Shown here: piece by piece, positions 47,720-54,993 of the stretch
How positions within the stretch are numbered: the first letter of the stretch is position 1
Layout of the letters: every line of letters begins with the position of its first letter
NCBI GenBank assembly: GCA_913031145.1
Contig: CAJWCO010000004.1
Coordinates: forward strand, 1-64,000
Length of the DNA stretch: 64,000 nucleotides
Direction of reading: 5' to 3'
DNA from: an uncultured Cellvibrionales bacterium
Lineage (GTDB): Bacteria > Pseudomonadota > Gammaproteobacteria > Pseudomonadales > Porticoccaceae
Program-made: the position numbers and the translations under genes
The notes under the pieces: generated by a model
Seen by the model: only the letters and a program-made list of their open reading frames with translations
What the model was told of the DNA's origin: nothing
Databases searched by the model: none

Positions 47720-48730
47720 ATGAAAGCAAAATTAGAATATATCTGGCTCGACGGCCTCGCGCCGACCCAGAGCCTGCGCAGCAAAACGCAAGTCAGAAGT
47801 AATTTTGGTGGAACGCTTGAAGAGTGCCCCATGTGGTCTTTTGACGGCAGTTCCACAGAACAGGCCGAGGGCGATGCATCCGACTGTTTGCTTAAACCCG
47901 TGGCGATCTATCCAGATCCAGACCGCGCCAACGCCTACCTTGTGATGACCGAAGTCATGAACGCAGACGGTACGCCTCACGCGACCAATGGCCGCGCCAC
48001 CATTGACGACGATGATGACGATTTTTGGTTTGGATTTGAGCAAGAATACTTTTTGTGGGATGTGGATACGAAGCTACCTCCCGGGTTTCCCGCGGGCGGT
48101 TTCCCAGGACCCCAAGGCCCCTACTATTGCTCAGTCGGCGCGGCTAATGCGTTTGGCCGAGAGTGCATTGAGGAACATTTTGACCTATGTTTGGAAGCGG
48201 GAATTAATGTTGAAGGAATCAATGCGGAAGTCGCTGCTGGCCAGTGGGAGTTCCAAGTGTTTGCCAAGGGTGCCAAGCAGGCAGGCGATGAAACATGGAT
48301 CGCCCGATACATACTGGAACGCGTCGGCGAAAAGTATGGTTATGGGATTAACTATCACCCGAAGCCTTTTGGAGAGCTAGACTGGAATGGATCGGGTATG
48401 CATGCAAACTTCTCTAATGGGGCTATGCGTGATCTGGGCGATGAAGGCATATTTACTAAAATCTGCGAGAACTTTGGCCGTAATATCGACCGACATATGA
48501 GCGTTTATGGTGCTGACAATGACCAGCGTCTGACGGGTAAGCACGAAACGCAATCAATTGACGAGTTCAGTTACGGCGTATCTGATCGGGGTGCATCTAT
48601 TAGAGTGCCGATTGGCACGGTCGAAGACGGTTGGAAAGGACGTCTGGAAGATAGACGGACGGCGTCAAATGCAGACCCTTACAAAGTGGCTGCTGCGATT
48701 ATTAAAACGACCAAGGAAGCTTTAAATTAA
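47720..48730 (+). CDS. glnII: Glutamine synthetase, eukaryotic-like type II (GSII)
   Basis: ATP-dependent synthesis of glutamine from glutamate and ammonia. The 336-residue protein is the short GSII form, not the ~470-residue GSI normally found before ntrBC. It starts KLEYIWLDGL and carries DGSSTEQAEGDASDC, FGFEQEYFLWD, EGINAEVAAGQWEFQ, NGSGMHANFS, RLTGKHET and SDRGASIRVPI, all GSII marks and close to rhizobial GlnII. GSII lacks the GSI adenylylation tyrosine, so control must rest on transcription or effectors. ATG 47720 is chosen; TTG 47714 lies too close to the GGAG. A run of six Asp (TIDDDDDDF) precedes the FGFEQEY motif. A terminator follows. Confidence 0.95.
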   Translation: MKAKLEYIWLDGLAPTQSLRSKTQVRSNFGGTLEECPMWSFDGSSTEQAEGDASDCLLKPVAIYPDPDRANAYLVMTEVMNADGTPHATNGRATIDDDDDDFWFGFEQEYFLWDVDTKLPPGFPAGGFPGPQGPYYCSVGAANAFGRECIEEHFDLCLEAGINVEGINAEVAAGQWEFQVFAKGAKQAGDETWIARYILERVGEKYGYGINYHPKPFGELDWNGSGMHANFSNGAMRDLGDEGIFTKICENFGRNIDRHMSVYGADNDQRLTGKHETQSIDEFSYGVSDRGASIRVPIGTVEDGWKGRLEDRRTASNADPYKVAAAIIKTTKEALN

Positions 48731-48763
48731 TCGCCTTCTTTTGTGAGCTACGAAGCGAATGAG

Positions 48764-48803
48764 AAAAAGCCCGCAGTCACAAAGTGGTTGCGGGCTTTTT
48801 TGT
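48764..48803 (+). terminator. Intrinsic terminator after GSII
   Basis: AAAGCCCGCA (48767-48776 region) pairs with TGCGGGCTTT (48789-48798), with further GTCAC/GTGG pairing inside and a six-T run downstream. A-run upstream makes it bidirectional-looking. It separates the GSII transcript from ntrBC, which has its own promoter. Confidence 0.9.
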
Positions 48804-48846
48804 TGATCGAAGAAAAGAGAACCTGATCGAATCCAAAAATCAATTC

Positions 48847-48861
48847 GCACCAATATGGTGC
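48847..48861 (+). promoter_or_regulatory. NtrC-binding site upstream of ntrBC
   Basis: GCACC, AATAT, GGTGC, followed by A: a perfect dyad with the NtrC core and the same spacing as the site before GSII. It lies about 110 bases upstream of the sigma-54 promoter at 48957, suggesting positive autoregulation of ntrBC. Confidence 0.8.
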
Positions 48862-48956
48862 ATTAAAAGTCAGTATCACCTATGATTCCTGTCCTGTCCT
48901 GTTTGGAGGCCATTCGTATTGCGCGAGACCGCCGAACAGCAGGCGTTTTTTTGAGT

Positions 48957-48972
48957 TGGCTCGGTTATTGCT
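48957..48972 (+). promoter_or_regulatory. Sigma-54 promoter of ntrBC
   Basis: TGGCTCGGTTATTGCT has the -24 GG and -12 GC exactly ten bases apart and matches TTGCT at -12. Predicted transcription start is near 48984, about 40 bases before the ntrB ATG. Confidence 0.75.
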
Positions 48973-49022
48973 TATGTAATTGGCACATTTAATTTAATGC
49001 TTCAAATACTCGAACCTACTAT

Positions 49023-50099
49023 ATGCGGCCAGAAACACCATATCACGCTTTACTTGACGGACTGAATACCGCGGTTTTGCTGGTGTCCCCTGACATGGCT
49101 GTGGAATACGCTAATTCTGCAGCAGAGGCTTTATTAGAAATCGGCTTTGTTAAGTTAAAAGGTACTCAGGTGTGCGCGCTATTCGCGGATGCTAAAGCGT
49201 CGCGTGAAGCAATGCAGGAAGCGCTCGCTACAAATCAAACTTATACCAAGCGGCAGGAGTCGATTCGAAACCACGGTTCTGATAGTCGTTTAGTGGATTA
49301 TTCGGTTGTGCCGATCCAGCTTTTTGACAGTCATTGGTTGATTATTGAAATGCAGACGATCGATCAATTTTTAAGAATCAACCAAAAGGAAGCGTTGACT
49401 TCGATGCAAGACAGTTCGCGGAGCCTTATTCGAGGCCTTGCGCATGAAATCAAGAATCCGCTTGGCGGGATTCGCGGAGCTGCGCAGTTACTGAACCAGG
49501 AGCTATCGGAGCGTGTATTAGGAAGCGAACCGCACGAACTATGCAAGATAATTATTACCGAGGTTGATCGGCTGCGAAACTTGGTCGATCGTTTGCTCGG
49601 CCCTAACCAGTTACCCGTCGTAAAGCGCATCAACGTACATGAAGTGGTTGACCATGTGTGTAATTTGGTAGACGCTGAAACTCAGCGCAGAATCACGCTT
49701 AAACGCGATTATGATCCCAGCATTCCCGACCTTCACGGGGACCGAGAACAGCTGATACAAGCACTTCTTAATATCGCCAGAAATGCCATGCAAGTATTGC
49801 AATATGCGGCGAGGTCCGTGCCTACAATCACCTTTAAAACACGTGTTCAGCAAAACATAACGATAGCGGGGGTGCGCCAAAAAATAGTGTGCCGTTTAGA
49901 TGTGACTGACAATGGTCCGGGTATAGACCCGGCAATTAAAGAGCGCATATTTTTACCGATGATTAGTGGGCATGGTGAAGGCACCGGTCTGGGATTGACC
50001 ATCGCCGAAACTGCGGTCAATCGACATGGCGGAATTATCGAGTGCCGATCAACACCTGGCGAAACGGTATTCTCAGTTTTTCTACCGATAAAGGTCTGA
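49023..50099 (+). CDS. ntrB: Nitrogen regulation sensor histidine kinase NtrB (GlnL)
   Basis: Cytoplasmic histidine kinase/phosphatase controlled by PII, acting on NtrC. The 358-residue protein has a PAS domain (about 1-115; LDGLNTAVLLVSPDM), the H-box RGLAHEIKNPLGGIRGAAQLL with phosphorylated His141, the N-box QALLNIARNAMQ, and G-boxes DVTDNGPGID and GHGEGTGLGLTIAE. No good ribosome-binding site precedes the ATG. It is followed after one base by ntrC. Own NtrC site and sigma-54 promoter upstream. Confidence 0.96.
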   Translation: MRPETPYHALLDGLNTAVLLVSPDMAVEYANSAAEALLEIGFVKLKGTQVCALFADAKASREAMQEALATNQTYTKRQESIRNHGSDSRLVDYSVVPIQLFDSHWLIIEMQTIDQFLRINQKEALTSMQDSSRSLIRGLAHEIKNPLGGIRGAAQLLNQELSERVLGSEPHELCKIIITEVDRLRNLVDRLLGPNQLPVVKRINVHEVVDHVCNLVDAETQRRITLKRDYDPSIPDLHGDREQLIQALLNIARNAMQVLQYAARSVPTITFKTRVQQNITIAGVRQKIVCRLDVTDNGPGIDPAIKERIFLPMISGHGEGTGLGLTIAETAVNRHGGIIECRSTPGETVFSVFLPIKV

Positions 50100-50100
50100 T

Positions 50101-51516
50101 ATGGACATTTCACCAAAAATTTGGATTGCAGAAGACGATACATCACTGCGTTGGGTTATGGAAAAAGCGCTAACCCGAGCAGGTATTGCGGTTAGGTGTT
50201 TTGAAAAGGGTGATGATATCTTAACTGCGCTAGGGCTTTCGCAGCCGCAGGTTATCATTTCAGATATTCGTATGCCGGGTATTAACGGGCTGGCTCTGTT
50301 GCGCAAAATAAAGGGCACCTATCCAGAAATACCGATCATCATTACAACGGCGCACTCAGATTTTGACAGTGCGGTGTCGGCCTACCAAGGTGGTGCCTTT
50401 GAATATTTACCAAAACCGTTTGATTTGGAGGAATTGGTTGAAGTCACTCAACGCGGCATTGCTATATCGAGAGAACAAAAAGCCGCGATTGCTATTGAGG
50501 TGCAAGACGAGACCCAAGAAATTATAGGAGAAGCGCCTGCGATGCAGGAGGTATTTCGTGCCATTGGGCGGCTCGCACGTTCCAACATTACGGTTCTTAT
50601 TAACGGTGAGTCGGGCACTGGGAAAGAGTTAGTTGCGCGGGCGTTACACAATCATAGTCCGCGTCAAGGTAAAGAGTTCATCGCGCTAAATATGGCGGCG
50701 ATTCCAAACGAGCTCATCGAATCTGAACTTTTTGGTCATGAAAAGGGCGCTTTCACTGGCGCAAGTCAGCGTCGAGAAGGGCGATTTGAGCAGTCCAACG
50801 GCGGCACTTTGTTTTTAGACGAGATTGGCGACATGCCGCCTGAGGCTCAGACACGTCTTTTAAGGGTCTTATCTGATGGTGAATTTTACCGGGTTGGCGG
50901 TCACGTGCCAATTAAAGTAGACGTGCGAATCATCGCAGCCACGCATCAAAATCTTGAGCAATTGGTCGAGCAAAATCGCTTTCGTGAGGACCTCTATCAT
51001 CGACTTAATGTGATTCGTGTGCATTTGCCGAGACTGGCGGAGCGACGCGAGGATATTCCGCGCTTAATGAAACATTTCTTTTCGCGCGCTGCACAGGAAC
51101 TCAATGTTGAACCTAAGATTTTGTCGCCAGAGGCGAGTGACGTCTGTTGCAATCTGACATGGCCTGGCAATGTTAGGCAGCTAGAGAATACCTGTCGATG
51201 GCTCACGGTTATGGCAGCAGGTAGAGAGGTTCTTTTGTCAGATCTTCCACCCGAGTTACAAACGAACGAACTCTCGGAACCGTCTTCGAGTTCTGACAGT
51301 TGGCAACAGCGATTGAGAATATGGGGAGAGGCGCAGTTGCAGGCAGGTAGTACAGGCATTATGTCCAGCGCACTTGCAGACATGGAAAAAGTTATGATCG
51401 ATGCCGCTTTGTCCTATACCGGTGGGCGGAAGAAGCGTGCTGCCGAATTACTGGGTTGGGGGCGAAACACCTTGACGAGGAAATTACAGGAATACGCTAT
51501 GGAGGATCCCCGTTGA
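50101..51516 (+). CDS. ntrC: Nitrogen regulation response regulator NtrC (GlnG)
   Basis: Sigma-54-dependent activator of nitrogen-starvation genes. The 471-residue protein has a receiver domain (Asp55 in VIISDIRMPG, acidic pocket EDD), a AAA+ domain with Walker A GESGTGKELVARAL, the sigma-54 contact loop EKGAFTGASQRREGRFEQ, Walker B GGTLFLDEIGDMP and the R-finger region EDLYHRLNVIRVHLPRL, and a Fis-type helix-turn-helix (KKRAAELLGWGRNTLTRKL). It likely acts on the palindromes at 47448 and 48847. It ends one base before the stop of the convergent secB. Confidence 0.97.
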   Translation: MDISPKIWIAEDDTSLRWVMEKALTRAGIAVRCFEKGDDILTALGLSQPQVIISDIRMPGINGLALLRKIKGTYPEIPIIITTAHSDFDSAVSAYQGGAFEYLPKPFDLEELVEVTQRGIAISREQKAAIAIEVQDETQEIIGEAPAMQEVFRAIGRLARSNITVLINGESGTGKELVARALHNHSPRQGKEFIALNMAAIPNELIESELFGHEKGAFTGASQRREGRFEQSNGGTLFLDEIGDMPPEAQTRLLRVLSDGEFYRVGGHVPIKVDVRIIAATHQNLEQLVEQNRFREDLYHRLNVIRVHLPRLAERREDIPRLMKHFFSRAAQELNVEPKILSPEASDVCCNLTWPGNVRQLENTCRWLTVMAAGREVLLSDLPPELQTNELSEPSSSSDSWQQRLRIWGEAQLQAGSTGIMSSALADMEKVMIDAALSYTGGRKKRAAELLGWGRNTLTRKLQEYAMEDPR

Positions 51517-51517
51517 G

Positions 51518-52057
51518 CTAGTGTTGGGTTTGTTCGCCGCTCGTGTCACTCGACGGGGCAACACCATCAGCTTCGTCCTTCACTTGCGCGGCGGCCACAG
51601 CGGTCGAAAAAAGCGCGTCAAAATTCACAGGTGGAATCATTAAAGGTGGAAACGTTCCTTTGGTCAATGTGTTATCGATGACCTCTCTAGCGTAGGGAAA
51701 TAGCATGCTGGGACATGTGGTATTTAACACCTGCGCCAGTTGTTTTTCGTCTAAACCCGCGATTTTAAAGATGCCAGCTTGATCTACCTCAACAAGATAT
51801 AGGGTTTCTTCTTCGTGCTTGACGGTCACCGTTAGACGCAGGGAAACCTCAAATAGTGAGCTGTCCAGTTGCGAAGAGTGTGTACTCAGATCTTGATTAA
51901 CGCGAGGCTTCCATTGCTTTTGGAATACCTCAGCGCCTTTCGGTGTTTCAAAAGACAGATCTTTAAGGTAGATCCGTTGTGCAGAAAAAATAGGCTCGGG
52001 CTTTACTTCGGCAGTGGGAGTCGGCTCTGCTTTTGATGAGCCATTTTGTTCTGTCAT
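51518..52057 (-). CDS. secB: Protein-export chaperone SecB
   Basis: Tetrameric chaperone delivering unfolded precursors to SecA. The 179-residue protein has the family core: FSAQRIYLKDLSFETPKGAEVF, LYLVEVDQAGIFKI, and CPSMLFPYAREVIDNTLTKG followed by FPPLMIPPVNFDALF. N- and C-terminal tails are polar and somewhat longer than in E. coli (155 residues). It is the last gene of the minus-strand rhodanese-glutaredoxin-secB set, the order known from Pseudomonas and E. coli. Confidence 0.96.
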   Translation of the reverse strand: MTEQNGSSKAEPTPTAEVKPEPIFSAQRIYLKDLSFETPKGAEVFQKQWKPRVNQDLSTHSSQLDSSLFEVSLRLTVTVKHEEETLYLVEVDQAGIFKIAGLDEKQLAQVLNTTCPSMLFPYAREVIDNTLTKGTFPPLMIPPVNFDALFSTAVAAAQVKDEADGVAPSSDTSGEQTQH

Positions 52058-52111
52058 TGCATCTTCCTCGGCTTATTGTGCATCATTCTTTAGCTCGTGT
52101 AGTTTTCGGCA

Positions 52112-52375
52112 TTACTTCATTACGTCATTCACTAGCGCGGTTAATTTGCCGCTCAAGTCAAACGCGCGCAAATCACTGTAGCCGCCCACATGCTGCTCGT
52201 TAATCCAAATTTGCGGCACGGTATCACGTTTACTTTTTGCGCGAATGTGGTTTCTAAGAGGTTCGTCATCATCCATGGTGACATCTTTAAAATCGACACC
52301 ACGCTCGCTCAGCAATTTCCGAGCAGCTATGCAGAAGGCACCGTTGCGGGTTCCGAAAACTATCGTCTCACTCAT
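52112..52375 (-). CDS. Glutaredoxin-fold protein with altered active site (GrxC-like)
   Basis: By position (between rhodanese and secB) and length (87 residues) this is the GrxC slot. The fold features are present: DTVPQIWINEQHVGGYSDL holds the TVP and GG glutathione-binding motifs. The catalytic motif is changed: residues 12-15 read Gly-Ala-Phe-Cys (in TRNGAFCIAARKLL) where GrxC has Cys-Pro-Tyr-Cys. The essential first Cys is therefore missing and only the second remains. It should not work as a normal dithiol or monothiol glutaredoxin; it could bind glutathione or have another role. AAGGG lies upstream of the ATG. Confidence 0.85.
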   Translation of the reverse strand: MSETIVFGTRNGAFCIAARKLLSERGVDFKDVTMDDDEPLRNHIRAKSKRDTVPQIWINEQHVGGYSDLRAFDLSGKLTALVNDVMK

Positions 52376-52404
52376 TATATTCTCGGACCCTTATAGATTA
52401 GTCT

Positions 52405-52818
52405 TTACGTCCCTTTTACTAGAGGGAGGTTCTCACTACGCCACTCCATAATGCCGCCGTCGAGACGTCGGACATCGTATCCTTTATCGGCAAGAAGCTT
52501 ACCAGCGCTGCCCGCATGCTGCCCGTACTGGTCTGCAACCACCAGCGCCTTAGGGGGTTGGCGTTCCAGTTCAATGTATCGTGACGCGAGCTTGGTGTGT
52601 GGGATGTTTATTGCCCCGTGTATATGCCCTTCTGCAAACTCTTTAGCGGGTCTAACATCAACGAGCAGAACTTCCTCTGCATTCAGAAGCGACACTAGCT
52701 CATGCTGGGCTATAGGTTTTCCGCCTTTTCCTCGCTCGTATATTATCAGCACATAGATCAGAGCCATCAGCACGCTGATCAAAAGCCACTGCTCACTTAC
52801 AAAAATAAAAAAATTCAC
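52405..52818 (-). CDS. Membrane-anchored rhodanese-like protein (YibN type)
   Basis: The 137-residue protein has one N-terminal membrane helix (about 9-27), then a rhodanese domain (about 35-135): LLVDVRPAKEFAEGHIHGAINIPHTKL is the family start (only partly quoted motif: VDVRPAKEFAEGHIHGA), and RRLDGGIMEW the end. At the active-site loop, ADQYGQHAG, the catalytic Cys is replaced by Asp96, so sulphurtransferase activity is unlikely. To my knowledge other YibN-type proteins often lack this Cys as well. First gene of the set with grx and secB; 29 bases to the glutaredoxin-like gene. Confidence 0.88.
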   Translation of the reverse strand: MNFFIFVSEQWLLISVLMALIYVLIIYERGKGGKPIAQHELVSLLNAEEVLLVDVRPAKEFAEGHIHGAINIPHTKLASRYIELERQPPKALVVADQYGQHAGSAGKLLADKGYDVRRLDGGIMEWRSENLPLVKGT

Positions 52819-52908
52819 TGCAACTGTCGACCCTAGGTTTTGTTGCCCCGTTTTAGCCTTTGGGGCGCGCCAGTATACACAGTAATAATATCTGGGGGAA
52901 AGCGTATT

Positions 52909-53754
52909 CTATTCAGCAAACGACCACTGAGTCCAAATTGGAACACAGTGACTGGGCAGTGTGCAGACCCTACCTAGAGCTCCCCAAGGTACGTCGAGTT
53001 GATGGAAATCCGATCCGCAAGACGCAAGTAATTCTTGCTGTACACTCAGTCTCGCCAAATCACGCGTAAGTTGCGGGGTCTGGTAACCTGATATGACCTC
53101 AAGTGCTTCTCCCCCCGCGGCTTTGAAGTCTTGAATTAAAGCCACCATTTTCGATCGAGTCAGGCGGTACTTTTGAGGGTGTGCCAACGTTGCCGTCCCA
53201 CCCGAGCCTTTTATCCAATCAATGACTGTGCACATGTCCGTCCAGCAGGCCTTGATGTCACCGGCCTTTCCAGCACCTAGATAGCGTTTAAATGCTTGTT
53301 GTCTATCTTTTACCGCCCCGATGCTCACCAAGTGCTCTGCAAAGTGGGGCCGCCCTAATTGCCCACCCCCAGCGAATTTACGCGCTCCACGCAAACTATC
53401 TACAAAACCTAGCGCCGCGAGTTTGTGATCTATGACAGCTGCTCGTTTTTCACGGATTGCTGTTTGGCGCGAGGCGGCTGCCACCATAGTCGGGTGCGCT
53501 GGGTCAATATTTAGGCCGAGAATATGAATGCCGATTTTGCGCCACTGACTGGAAAATTCAATTCCGGGTATGAGCGTTACCCGAGGGTCATGCGCTCCGA
53601 TTTGCCGGTAAGCATTGAGGGTGTCGTGGTCGGTAATCGATAATAGATCGACGCCCCTCTCAGCGGCTAGTTGGATTACGGCCGAAGGCGCCAGCTGGCC
53701 ATCAGACGCGTTAGTGTGACAGTGTAAGTCCACATTCATAAGCGGGTTTCTCAT
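52909..53754 (-). CDS. PHP-domain nuclease (RNase AM / YciV-TrpH family)
   Basis: Metal-dependent phosphoesterase; the E. coli homologue YciV/TrpH is a 5'-3' exonuclease that matures 5' ends of rRNAs. The 281-residue protein shows the PHP ligands: VDLHCHTNASDGQL, LLSITDHDTLNAY, LIPGIEFSSQW, HILGLNIDPAHP, GRPHFAEHLV, TATLAHPQKYRLT and CGSDFHQ. A second start five codons downstream (53739) is equally possible; neither has a clear ribosome-binding site. Divergent from the GIY-YIG gene. Confidence 0.92.
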   Translation of the reverse strand: MRNPLMNVDLHCHTNASDGQLAPSAVIQLAAERGVDLLSITDHDTLNAYRQIGAHDPRVTLIPGIEFSSQWRKIGIHILGLNIDPAHPTMVAAASRQTAIREKRAAVIDHKLAALGFVDSLRGARKFAGGGQLGRPHFAEHLVSIGAVKDRQQAFKRYLGAGKAGDIKACWTDMCTVIDWIKGSGGTATLAHPQKYRLTRSKMVALIQDFKAAGGEALEVISGYQTPQLTRDLARLSVQQELLASCGSDFHQLDVPWGALGRVCTLPSHCVPIWTQWSFAE

Positions 53755-53825
53755 TGTGCTGAACGCTATTGTAGCAGTACACCGCGCGCGTATACTGTTG
53801 GCATAGCCATCAAAGATGCCGCGGA

Positions 53826-54089
53826 ATGAATAATTGGTTTGTTTACATAGTGGAAGCCAACGATCGAAGTCTTTACACGGGTATTACGACTGATGTCGAA
53901 CGACGCCTGAAACAACATCAATCGGGGCAGGGTGGTGCCAAATATTTTCGCGGTCGAAGTGCTTTGCATGTTGTCTACAGTGAAAGTCAGGATTCGCGAG
54001 GCTCTGCAAGTCGCCGCGAGGCACAAATTAAAAAGATGACCCGCAACGAAAAACTGCAGTTGATTTCTGCCGCCCTGCGCGAGCGTTAA
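53826..54089 (+). CDS. GIY-YIG domain protein (YhbQ family)
   Basis: Small 87-residue single-domain protein of the UvrC/GIY-YIG nuclease superfamily. The signature appears as FVYIVEANDRSLYTGIT, followed by DVERRLKQHQSGQGGAKY and SRREAQIKKMTRNEK. The catalytic Tyr and the conserved Arg are present; the metal-binding Glu is probably the one in REAQIKK. E. coli YhbQ has weak nuclease activity; the role is not well defined. Single gene between the PHP nuclease (divergent) and an unrecognised protein (convergent). Confidence 0.92.
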   Translation: MNNWFVYIVEANDRSLYTGITTDVERRLKQHQSGQGGAKYFRGRSALHVVYSESQDSRGSASRREAQIKKMTRNEKLQLISAALRER

Positions 54090-54175
54090 TAGACCGTCTA
54101 TCACGTGGACGCCGTTTAATGGCACATGTGCGCGGTTACCTTGCGGGGCATTCATGCCTGTGCATTGACGGCCTT

Positions 54176-54532
54176 TTAAGTGATGATGCCGCCACTACTG
54201 GATTGCCCCGGCATGACGATCTGGGATGCTTGCTCGCGGCGCATTTGTTCGAGTTCTGCGGCAGCTTCTTGAATAGCGATCTCAGCGCTCGCCGCGAAAT
54301 TTTCTGCAGCGTCACCAATGGTAGCACCCGCTAATTCAAAGCTCAGAGGGATCGGTCCCATTTGACTCATGATCTGGGCGGAGCCGATGAATTTTATGGG
54401 CCGATTGCTGTCAACAGCTCCGTTTGTCGTGACTGGAATCAGTTTGCGGATCGCGCCGAGTCGATTGTCGGTATAGTTCTCCTCACGGTAGAGAGTGTCG
54501 GGGTTCATTGCGTTGTCGTTTGACTGATTCAT
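54176..54532 (-). CDS. Unrecognised small acidic protein
   Basis: I do not recognise this family with certainty. From ATG 54532 it has 118 residues; an ATG at 54508 and a longer start at 54580 are possible. The N-terminal third is polar (NPDTLYREENYTDNR), followed by a likely beta-rich part (RPIKFIGSAQIMSQMGPIPL SF-type strands), then an amphipathic helix (AAENFAASAEIAIQEAAAEL) and a Gly/Ser tail. No signal peptide or membrane helix. Protein-like composition and a stable frame argue that it is real; probably cytoplasmic. Confidence 0.6.
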   Translation of the reverse strand: MNQSNDNAMNPDTLYREENYTDNRLGAIRKLIPVTTNGAVDSNRPIKFIGSAQIMSQMGPIPLSFELAGATIGDAAENFAASAEIAIQEAAAELEQMRREQASQIVMPGQSSSGGIIT

Positions 54533-54589
54533 ATTTGAGCTACTTTTTTGTTGGACGAAGCTATTTACGGTAACAAACAATCTCAGTGA

Positions 54590-54784
54590 GTGAAACCCAA
54601 AAGGCGCCTATTTTTGCGTAAAACTCAGGGTGATTCCTTGTCTTACGCCTCTGAGAATGTCGCAAATCCTGCAGGTTCGCAGGCAGGACGATGGAAAGAC
54701 CCACCTCAAAAATGGCCTTCCGTTGTAAACGGTACTGGCAGCGAGTATGGACCTAAGCGAGGGCAAGGACGCTGGCATCGATGA
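54590..54784 (+). CDS. Possible small basic protein
   Basis: A 64-residue GTG-started frame in the gap before phoB. It is basic and rich in Trp, Pro and Gly, ending in WPSVVNGTGSEYGPKRGQGR-like sequence. No ribosome-binding site is evident and the family is not recognised. It may be a small conserved protein or chance. An alternative GTG frame four bases earlier stops after 11 codons. Confidence 0.25.
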   Translation: MKPKRRLFLRKTQGDSLSYASENVANPAGSQAGRWKDPPQKWPSVVNGTGSEYGPKRGQGRWHR

Positions 54785-54918
54785 TCATGACCTGAACGCT
54801 TACCGGCTGGCTTAGCAATGGATAATTTGTCGCGAGGCTGACAGCCTCGTCGCTGTGATCACGATTAAGGTTATACTTTCCGCTTATAATTTTATATCTT
54901 GTGTCCACAGCCAGACTG

Positions 54919-54936
54919 CTGTCATATTTTTGACAC
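54919..54936 (+). promoter_or_regulatory. Pho box upstream of phoB
   Basis: CTGTCAT, ATTT, TTGACAC: two seven-base halves with a four-base spacer, the first half identical to the PhoB consensus and the second matching four of seven. A TAATAT hexamer 12 bases downstream (54949-54954) could be the -10, with the Pho box replacing the -35. Suggests phoBR autoregulation. Confidence 0.7.
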
Positions 54937-54993
54937 TCAAAAGCCGTTTAATATAGTTTTTTTTGGCCCGACTGTTTGACTCCGAGGTATGTG

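Noticed and set aside
48981-49000. Second sigma-54-like element (TGGCAC then TGC) before ntrB
   Set aside because: The distance between the GG and GC elements is too long; the element at 48957-48972 has the exact spacing.
54976-54993. Upstream extension of phoB (MTPRYV)
   Set aside because: The ATG at 54994 has a well-spaced GAGG and matches the PhoB N-terminus; the extension would place the ribosome-binding site inside the coding region.
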